A stretch of 64,000 nt of DNA, from positions 1-64,000 of the forward strand of contig VBIW01000040.1 of NCBI GenBank assembly GCA_005880915.1, written 5' to 3'. Origin of the DNA: Chloroflexota bacterium (GTDB taxonomy: Bacteria; Chloroflexota; Dormibacteria; Dormibacterales; Dormibacteraceae). Of the stretch, positions 58,817 to 64,000 are shown in pieces (positions within the stretch are counted from its first letter, which is position 1; every line of letters starts with the position of its first letter). The translations under genes and the position numbers were made by a program. The notes under the pieces were generated by a model. It worked only from the letters and a program-made list of their open reading frames with translations. It was not told the origin of the DNA and made no database searches.

Positions 58817-60514
58817 TCACTGGTCGAGCGTCGCCAGCTCCTCCTCCGCCAGCTCGATCAGTTCGCGCATGCCGTCGCTGTCGAAGATCAGCCGCGCGCC
58901 CGCGGCTTGATAGAGCTCTGGTAGCGGCCTGGTGGCGCCGAGGGCCAGAGCCTCCCGGTACTTGCGCACCGCCTTCCCGCGGTCGGCCAGGCTGTTGCGC
59001 CAGACCTGCAGCGCGCCGAGCTGCGCGATGCCGTACTCGATGTAATAGAAGGGATAGTCGAAAAAGTGCGGCTGGAAGTACCAGCGAGCGATGCGCTCGG
59101 CATCGAGCCCGCTCCAGTCGACCGCGTCCCCTTCGAAGCGCCGCCTCAGCTCGAGCCACTTCTGGTCGCGCGCGTCGGCGTCTCGCCCTTCTGGCGTCGT
59201 GTACATCCACTGCTGGAAAGCGTCCACCGATGCGCAGTGCGTGAAGAAGAGAACCGCTCCCTCGAGGACAGCCCGCCTCGAACGCGGTGCGTCGGTGTCG
59301 GAGTAGTAACCCCCGTGCTTGCGGTCGATGTAGGGCGCAGCGAGGAGCTCCATCGCCATCGAGGCGACCTCGGCCATCTCGGCGCCCGGGTGGCGCTGGA
59401 ACAAGAGTGGGAGGTTCGCCGCTTCGAAAACATGAAAGCAATGCCCTGACTCGTGGAGCAGGGTCTGAACGTCATCGTCGACGTCGACCGCGTTCATGAA
59501 GATCAGCGGCATCTTGCGCGCGGGCAGCGAGTCGCAGAACCCTCCCGGTGCCTTGCCCTTGCGGTTGTCCAGGTCGAGCAGGCCGGCGTCGGCCATGCGG
59601 CGGAAATATCCGCGGAAGTCCGGGTTCACGTTGGCGAAGATGTCGCCGGCGCGCGAGATGAACTCGTCGATGTTTTCGTATGGCTTGAGCGCGGCGCGGG
59701 CCTTGGGGTCGACCCACATGTCCCACGGCCTCAGCCGGTCGAGGCCCATGTGCGCACGCCGCCGCTCGAGCAGTCGATTGATCGCAGGCTTGACTGCCAC
59801 CTCGACAGCCTCGTGAAACCTGAAGCAGTCATCGGGCGTGTAGTCGAAGCGGTTCTTCTCGAGGTGGGCATAGTCGCGGAAGTTGTCGAAGCCCGCGTTT
59901 TTCGCGGCTTGCTGGCGAAGGTCGTACATGCGGTCGAAGAAGTCGGCCAGCGTGTCGCGCTGCTCGACGTACGGCTTGAACATCGAGCGAAAGGCGCGCT
60001 CGCGAACGCTTCGGTCGTTGCTTTCGAGGTAGGGAAGCATCTGGGGAGGCGTCTTCTCCTCGCCGTCCCAGTCGACTGTCATGGCGCCGATCGCCTTCGC
60101 CCAACCGGTGGAGAGCTTGGCCAGCTCGGTGAACAGCGGCACATTGGCTTCGCTGAAAAGCTCCATCTGGTTGCGGAAGCGCCGCACCATTGTCTCGAGC
60201 CCTGGCCGGACGTAGCCAAGCTCGACCAGGCGCCGCTGGAGCCGTATGCGCTGCTCGTCTGCCTTCGGCTCGATCTCGCTGCTGAATCTCAGGCGCGCCG
60301 CCTCGAGCTGCGTGTCGGCCGTGTTGCATACGTAGGCGAAGTTCGCGAGGGACGCCGCCTCCGAAAGCAGCGATTCGAAACGCGACCAGTCGGCGAGCCA
60401 GGCCTCGACGTTGGTTCGGTCTAGCGGTCGAGCGGCGAGCTCTGCGTAATATGGCGCGACGTCCTGCCATGTGGCGTCCTGGAACGCCTCGGCCGAGTCA
60501 GGCAGAGCTATCAC
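58817..60514 (-). CDS. M3-family oligoendopeptidase (PepF-like)
   Basis: 565 residues from the GTG at 60514. The gluzincin motif is VQTLLHESGHCFHVFEAANLP, with the third ligand Glu downstream in AEMAEVASMAMELLAAPY. The N-terminal helical region (VAPYYAELAARPLDRTNVEAWLADWSRFESLLSEA) is the oligoendopeptidase F-type lid, and FVRP-like YPFYYIEYGIAQLGALQVWRN closes the cleft. It is a cytoplasmic zinc peptidase degrading short peptides. The length is normal for the PepF group. It is divergent from the APH-type kinase. Confidence 0.92.
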   Translation of the reverse strand: MIALPDSAEAFQDATWQDVAPYYAELAARPLDRTNVEAWLADWSRFESLLSEAASLANFAYVCNTADTQLEAARLRFSSEIEPKADEQRIRLQRRLVELGYVRPGLETMVRRFRNQMELFSEANVPLFTELAKLSTGWAKAIGAMTVDWDGEEKTPPQMLPYLESNDRSVRERAFRSMFKPYVEQRDTLADFFDRMYDLRQQAAKNAGFDNFRDYAHLEKNRFDYTPDDCFRFHEAVEVAVKPAINRLLERRRAHMGLDRLRPWDMWVDPKARAALKPYENIDEFISRAGDIFANVNPDFRGYFRRMADAGLLDLDNRKGKAPGGFCDSLPARKMPLIFMNAVDVDDDVQTLLHESGHCFHVFEAANLPLLFQRHPGAEMAEVASMAMELLAAPYIDRKHGGYYSDTDAPRSRRAVLEGAVLFFTHCASVDAFQQWMYTTPEGRDADARDQKWLELRRRFEGDAVDWSGLDAERIARWYFQPHFFDYPFYYIEYGIAQLGALQVWRNSLADRGKAVRKYREALALGATRPLPELYQAAGARLIFDSDGMRELIELAEEELATLDQ

Positions 60515-60552
60515 GACACACCCCCCGCGCACATCCTACAGAGGGCCATAAA

Positions 60553-61203
60553 GTGAAATCGTCATCGCTGCCACTACCCTCGAACGTGCGGAGCGCCGTC
60601 GACGCCGCTCTCGGCGCTGGGCCGATCGCCGAACAGCTGGCGTGGATGAGCTGGGCCGGCACCGTGTGGCGCATGACCGGCAACGGCCGCGCCGTTTTCG
60701 TGAAGCGAGCCGCAGACCTCGCCCCTGAGAGGGATCGCCTGGCCTGGCTGGCCGGCCGGTGGCCGGTGCCCGAGGTCGCGGGATTCTTCCATGAGTCGGG
60801 CGATGACTGGCTCGTCACCCGCGAGGTCTCGGGCGTGCCGATGTATCACCCAGCGGTCGGTTGGGAGCCGGCTCGCGTGGCGGAGAAGCTGGGTCAGATC
60901 CTCCGGCGCCTCCACTCCACCGAGTCGGCGGACTGTCCGTTCGGTTTCAAGAAGCGCGGCCACGTCCTGATCCATGGCGACTACTGCCTGCCCAACGTCC
61001 TGGTTTCCGCGGGCGAGCTGAGCGGACTGGTCGACGTCGGCGGGTCAGGGTTGGGCAATCCCGAGGACGATCTCGCCGCGGGAATCTGGACGCTCGAGTA
61101 CAACTACGCCAAGGGTTTGGCGGGAACATTTCTCGAGGCGTACGGCTGGCCACCCATGACCGACCAGGCGATCGAGAAGCTGCGCCGAAAGTACGGTCGT
61201 TAG
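60553..61203 (+). CDS. APH-family small-molecule kinase (aminoglycoside phosphotransferase fold)
   Basis: 216 residues from GTG, short for the fold. The nucleotide-binding lobe is reduced (WRMTGNGRAVFVKRAADLAPERDRLAWL, with Lys in VKR), followed by DDWLVTREVSGVPMYHP (hinge), the catalytic loop HVLIHGDYCLPNVLV (HGDxxxxN) and the metal site LSGLVDVGGSGLGNPEDDLA. The motifs of APH(3')-type kinases are intact. The substrate is more likely a sugar, choline-like or antibiotic molecule than protein. Resistance cannot be inferred. Confidence 0.85.
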   Translation: MKSSSLPLPSNVRSAVDAALGAGPIAEQLAWMSWAGTVWRMTGNGRAVFVKRAADLAPERDRLAWLAGRWPVPEVAGFFHESGDDWLVTREVSGVPMYHPAVGWEPARVAEKLGQILRRLHSTESADCPFGFKKRGHVLIHGDYCLPNVLVSAGELSGLVDVGGSGLGNPEDDLAAGIWTLEYNYAKGLAGTFLEAYGWPPMTDQAIEKLRRKYGR

Positions 61204-61249
61204 AAACGCGGCCGAAGATCCGTCGAGGGTCTTCGGGTCGCGCCTCTAG
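61204..61249. repeat. Hairpin repeat between convergent stop codons
   Basis: GCGGCCGAAGATCC...GGGTCTTCGGGTCGC is an imperfect hairpin of about 12 bp. It closely matches the right end of the element at 6169-6373 (GCCGAAGATCCG and GCCTCTAG shared). It fills the whole gap between the APH-type kinase and the short AlkA gene and may terminate both. Confidence 0.65.
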
Positions 61250-61866
61250 TCGGGTAAGACCGTATCCACGGCGCGCCAGCAGTACCAGGCGGCGACGGTG
61301 CGGTAGGGACGGAATTTCGCACCCTCAGCTTCCAGGGCCTTCGGCGTGGGCAGGTCCTTCTTTCGGTGCACGACGGCCCACCCCTTGCGCACGCCATAGT
61401 CGGCCACGGGCCAGATGTCCAGCCGCCGAAGCTGAAACATCATGAACATCTGGGCGGTCCATGGGCCTATGCCGCGCACCTGGATCAGGCGCCCCTCCAG
61501 CTCGGCGTCGGACAGCGAGTCGACATCTTCGAGCGGAACTGTCCCGTCCATGATCTTCCTGGCGAGGTCGGCGACCGCGGCCGCCTTCGAACCGCTGAGA
61601 CCCGCGCTTCGCATCGCGCCTTCAGGAAGCGTCAGCACCGCGGCCGGGGAGAGGCCCGCCGAGAACAGCTTCAGAAAGCGGCCGTGGATGGCGGTGGCAG
61701 CAGCGCCGGCGAGCTGCTGATACATGATCGAGCGCACCAGCGCCGCGAAGCTGTCGTCGGAGGGATCGCGGAAGCTCATCGGACCGACCCGCTTGATCAG
61801 CGCAGCCATCGCCGGGTCCCGTCGTGCAACCAGGCGCGTGCCTTTGCGAATCTCCTCCCCATTCAT
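61246..61866 (-). CDS. DNA-3-methyladenine glycosylase II-like protein, short form
   Basis: 206 residues: an HhH-GPD glycosylase lacking the N-terminal AlkA beta domain. Core: FRDPSDDSFAALVRSIMYQQLAGAAATAIHGRFLKLF, the helix-hairpin-helix LIQVRGIGPWTAQMFMMFQLRRLDIWPVADYGVRKGWAV, with catalytic Asp in PVADYG. Homology starts around LVARRDPAMAALIKRVGP. The only suitable start is the ATG at 61866, which lies inside a CCTCCCC hairpin repeat, so the first codons are repeat-derived. Function should match the yeast Mag1/AlkA short class. Confidence 0.9.
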   Translation of the reverse strand: MNGEEIRKGTRLVARRDPAMAALIKRVGPMSFRDPSDDSFAALVRSIMYQQLAGAAATAIHGRFLKLFSAGLSPAAVLTLPEGAMRSAGLSGSKAAAVADLARKIMDGTVPLEDVDSLSDAELEGRLIQVRGIGPWTAQMFMMFQLRRLDIWPVADYGVRKGWAVVHRKKDLPTPKALEAEGAKFRPYRTVAAWYCWRAVDTVLPD

Positions 61867-61899
61867 GGGGAGGTGTCGCCGTGAGGCGACGGAGGGGCT
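61854..61899 (-). repeat. CCTCCCC-type double-hairpin repeat overlapping a gene start
   Basis: First hairpin CCTCCCCATTCATGGGGAGG, second hairpin TCGCC-GTGA-GGCGA, then CGGAGGGGCTCGG. The family and order are the same as at 21271 and 26863, but the second stem has a different sequence. The ATG of the short AlkA gene is within the first hairpin. Confidence 0.75.
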
Positions 61900-61934
61900 C
61901 GGAGTCTTGCCCGTCGCCGCGCGAGGCTGGATTT

Positions 61935-62957
61935 TCAGGCGAACTCGGACATGAACCTGGAGAAGTCGTCGCGCGACATCCGCAGCTCGTCTTCTCTCAG
62001 GTCCCGGAGCGGGCGCTGCGGGATGTGCTCGGTGGTCGCGAAGTCGTCCATCTTCGTGTCGACGTAGAGCAGGCCGGTCACGAGGTGACCCTCGGCGCGG
62101 CCTTCCTCGATCACGCGAATCGCGGCGCGCCGGTCCGTCGGGTCGTGGTCCTCGCCCAGCTTCTTGAGCACGATGTGAGACCCGTCGTGGAGCTGTACGT
62201 CGCGCACCGTGCCGGGCTCATAGTCGACGTGGACCTCTTCGAAGAACGGAATGAACGAGACATCCGCGATGGACTCCTCGTGGTCCTTGACCCAGCTGTA
62301 GCTCTTGGTCGAGCCGTCGTGGTCGTTGAAGGTCACGCAGGGCGAGATGATGTCGAGGATCGCTGTGCCGCGATGCGCGATCGCGGCCTTGATCAGGGGC
62401 ACAACCTGCTTTCCGTCGCCGCTGAACGACCGCGCCACGAAGGAGCAGCCGAGCGCGAGGGCCACGGCGCACGGGTCGATGGGCTGAAATGTGTTGACGG
62501 CGCCTTTCTTCTGCACAGAGCCGAGATCGGCTGTCGCGGAGAACTGGCCCTTGGTCAGGCCGTACGTGCCGTTGTCCTCGATGATGTAGGTGCAGTCCAC
62601 GTTGCGCCGGATCAAGTGCATGAACTGTCCAATCCCGATCGAGGCGGTGTCGCCGTCGCCGGACACGCCGAGCATGATCATCTGGCGGTTGGCGAGGTGC
62701 GCGCCCGTGGTGAGCGCGGGCATCCTGCCGTGGACCCCGTTGAAGCCGTGCGCGGTTTCGACGAAGTACGCCGGGGTCTTCGACGAGCAGCCGATCCCCG
62801 ACATCTTCGCGAGCAGATGGGGCTCGACCCCAAGCTCGTAAAGGGCCTTGATCATGTGGTTGGTGATCGAGTTGTGGCCGCAGCCGGCGCACAGCGTGGT
62901 GGCGGCGCCTTTGTACGCATCGCGCGGCAGACCGACGCGGTTCATGGTGGTGCTCAT
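61935..62957 (-). CDS. korB: 2-oxoacid:ferredoxin oxidoreductase, beta subunit
   Basis: 340 residues. It holds thiamine pyrophosphate: TLCAGCGHNSITNHMIKAL, SGIGCSSKTPAYF, and the GDG Mg-TPP motif MIMLGVSGDGDTASIGIGQFMHLIRRN, then NGTYGLTKGQFSAT. With KorA it oxidatively decarboxylates 2-oxoglutarate or pyruvate to acyl-CoA using ferredoxin. The two-subunit actinobacterial/Chloroflexota form needs no gamma/delta subunits. It follows korA with a 4-nt ATGA overlap on the same strand. Confidence 0.93.
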   Translation of the reverse strand: MSTTMNRVGLPRDAYKGAATTLCAGCGHNSITNHMIKALYELGVEPHLLAKMSGIGCSSKTPAYFVETAHGFNGVHGRMPALTTGAHLANRQMIMLGVSGDGDTASIGIGQFMHLIRRNVDCTYIIEDNGTYGLTKGQFSATADLGSVQKKGAVNTFQPIDPCAVALALGCSFVARSFSGDGKQVVPLIKAAIAHRGTAILDIISPCVTFNDHDGSTKSYSWVKDHEESIADVSFIPFFEEVHVDYEPGTVRDVQLHDGSHIVLKKLGEDHDPTDRRAAIRVIEEGRAEGHLVTGLLYVDTKMDDFATTEHIPQRPLRDLREDELRMSRDDFSRFMSEFA

Positions 62958-64000
62958 GCGGGTACAGCCTCCAGGTGCATAAGTGGTTCGATGATTGCGA
63001 CAGCGGGGATGGGCTGCCCGTTGTAGTGGCGGATCGAACGGAGCCGGCCGACCAGCTCCGGGGGTAGAGCGAGGCGAATGAGGTCATATAGCTGGCCGTC
63101 CCGGTTCTGCTCCACGACGTAGACGTGCTCGTGGCGGGCGACGAATGCGGCCACGTCGTCCGACAGCGGCAGGGCTCGCACCCGGAGGTAGTCGATGCCC
63201 TTGCCGGCCGCGGTGAGGGTCTCGCGCGCTTCGATGACCGCTGCGTGCGTCGAGCCGAACGCGATCAGGCCAACAGAGGCGCCGCTCTCGTCGGCGACCG
63301 GCGCGGGGAGTGCATGGCGCGCGGTCTCGAGCTTGTGAGCGAGCCGGTCCATGTTCCGCGCATACGCGTCGGCGCCTTCCGTGTAGCGCGCCTGCTCGTC
63401 ATGGCCCGATCCACGCGTGAAGTAGCCGGCGGCGGGGTGGTCGGTCCCAGGCAGCGTGCGGTAGGTGACGCCGTCGCCATCCACGTCGCGATACCGGCCC
63501 CACTCGCCCGCGAGGCGCTCGAGGTCCTCCTTGGAGAGCACCTTGCCGCGGTCGAACTGTTTCTCCGGGTACTTGAGCTCAGGCGTCATCCAGAGGTTCA
63601 TGCCCAGGTCGAGATCGGAGAGGACAAAGACCGGGGTCTGGAAGCGGTCCGCATAGTCGAAGGCGTCGCGGGCGAACTCGTAGCACTCCTCGACCGTGCC
63701 GGGCAGCAGCACCAGGTGCTTCGTGTCGCCGTGCGAAAGCGTGTACACAAAGCCGATGTCCGCCTGCGACGTGCGGGTGGGCAAGCCGGTCGACGGGCCG
63801 ATGCGCTGGATGTCGAAGATCACAACCGGGACCTCGGCGTAATACGCGAGGCCGGAAAACTCGGCCATCAGCGAGATGCCGGGTCCGGAGGTCGAGGTCA
63901 TCGAGCGCGCGCCCGCCCATCCGGCGCCGATCGCCATGCCGACGGCGGCCAGCTCGTCCTCGGCCTGGACGATAGAGATGTTCTTCTCGCCCGTCTTGGC
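62954..64000 (-). CDS. korA: 2-oxoacid:ferredoxin oxidoreductase, alpha subunit (5' end beyond window)
   Basis: 349 complete codons reach the right edge, reading AKTGEKNISIVQAEDELAAV at the break, so the gamma-domain N-terminus is missing. Visible pieces: TSTSGPGISLMAEFSGLAYYAEVPVVIFDIQRIGPSTGLPTRTSQADI (pyrimidine-binding/CoA region), HGDTKHLVLLPGTVEECYEFARDAFDYAD, and the C-terminal VGLIAFGSTHAAVIEARETL with VYVVEQNRDGQLYDLIRLAL. This is the fused gamma-alpha type of KorA/OorA, paired with korB. The substrate (2-oxoglutarate or pyruvate) cannot be told from this part. Confidence 0.9.
   Translation of the reverse strand, partial: AKTGEKNISIVQAEDELAAVGMAIGAGWAGARSMTSTSGPGISLMAEFSGLAYYAEVPVVIFDIQRIGPSTGLPTRTSQADIGFVYTLSHGDTKHLVLLPGTVEECYEFARDAFDYADRFQTPVFVLSDLDLGMNLWMTPELKYPEKQFDRGKVLSKEDLERLAGEWGRYRDVDGDGVTYRTLPGTDHPAAGYFTRGSGHDEQARYTEGADAYARNMDRLAHKLETARHALPAPVADESGASVGLIAFGSTHAAVIEARETLTAAGKGIDYLRVRALPLSDDVAAFVARHEHVYVVEQNRDGQLYDLIRLALPPELVGRLRSIRHYNGQPIPAVAIIEPLMHLEAVPA

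Overview
The window is 64 kb of GC-rich bacterial chromosome with tightly packed, mostly housekeeping genes. It suggests a soil-type Terrabacteria lineage, most like Chloroflexota/Candidatus Dormibacterota. That placement is inference from gene content only: TreY/TreZ trehalose synthesis, F420-type nitroreductase fold, SelA/SelB, 2-oxoacid:ferredoxin oxidoreductase, BTAD regulator, bactofilin, many GTG/TTG starts and many leaderless-looking promoters. There is no rRNA and no 16S-type marker to settle it.

Layout. 1-7.3 kb: a rhodanese cut by the left edge, a BTAD-type regulator, a large exported protein, a TOPRIM/ECF-sigma/small membrane protein cassette, and an ornithine-cyclodeaminase-like enzyme. 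7.4-13 kb: a compact aspartate-family operon (hom, thrC, thrB, lysC) ending in a degenerate YchF-like protein. 13-15 kb: a repeat-rich stretch with a consensus-like promoter that faces no obvious gene. 15-21 kb: an ArsA/Get3-like ATPase, a small protein, a site-2 protease, selA, selB and metF, with several stop/start overlaps. 21.6-26.8 kb: ROK sugar kinase, CCA-transferase family protein, bactofilin with a basic partner, class II fructose bisphosphatase. 26.9-30.3 kb: acyl-CoA ligase, a candidate small RNA, an MFS transporter. 30.3-36.2 kb: DUF1232, rplI, dnaB split by a LAGLIDADG intein, purA, an AlkZ-like protein. 36.2-43.3 kb: RnfD-like membrane protein, BNR-repeat protein, RidA, PAP2, YvcK, tRNA-Gln, a small protein and a MazEF pair. 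43.4-49.8 kb: glgX-treZ-treY. 49.9-57.8 kb: small exported proteins, YceI/MarR, a VOC protein, a histidine kinase. 57.8-64 kb: two HhH-GPD glycosylases flanking an M3 peptidase and an APH-type kinase, then korB and korA, the latter cut by the right edge.

How it fits together. Threonine/lysine-branch synthesis, one-carbon (metF) and selenocysteine machinery, gluconeogenesis (GlpX, YvcK), glycogen-to-trehalose conversion and anaplerotic 2-oxoacid oxidation make a free-living, stress-tolerant heterotroph likely. Accessory content is light: an intein, a toxin-antitoxin pair and several families of intergenic palindromic repeats.

The most unusual signals are non-coding. A ~190-bp element occurs twice in opposite orientation; its core is conserved but its terminal inverted repeats differ between copies while staying complementary within each copy. 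Several families of double-hairpin repeats sit between genes. A strong promoter with an overlapping dyad reads into tandem 36-bp repeats. A -10 hexamer directly precedes many start codons. Coding oddities are a P-loop intein in DnaB, a YchF-like protein lacking its G3 motif, a CCA-type nucleotidyltransferase with Asn in place of the first catalytic Asp, and two genes without ATG/GTG/TTG starts.
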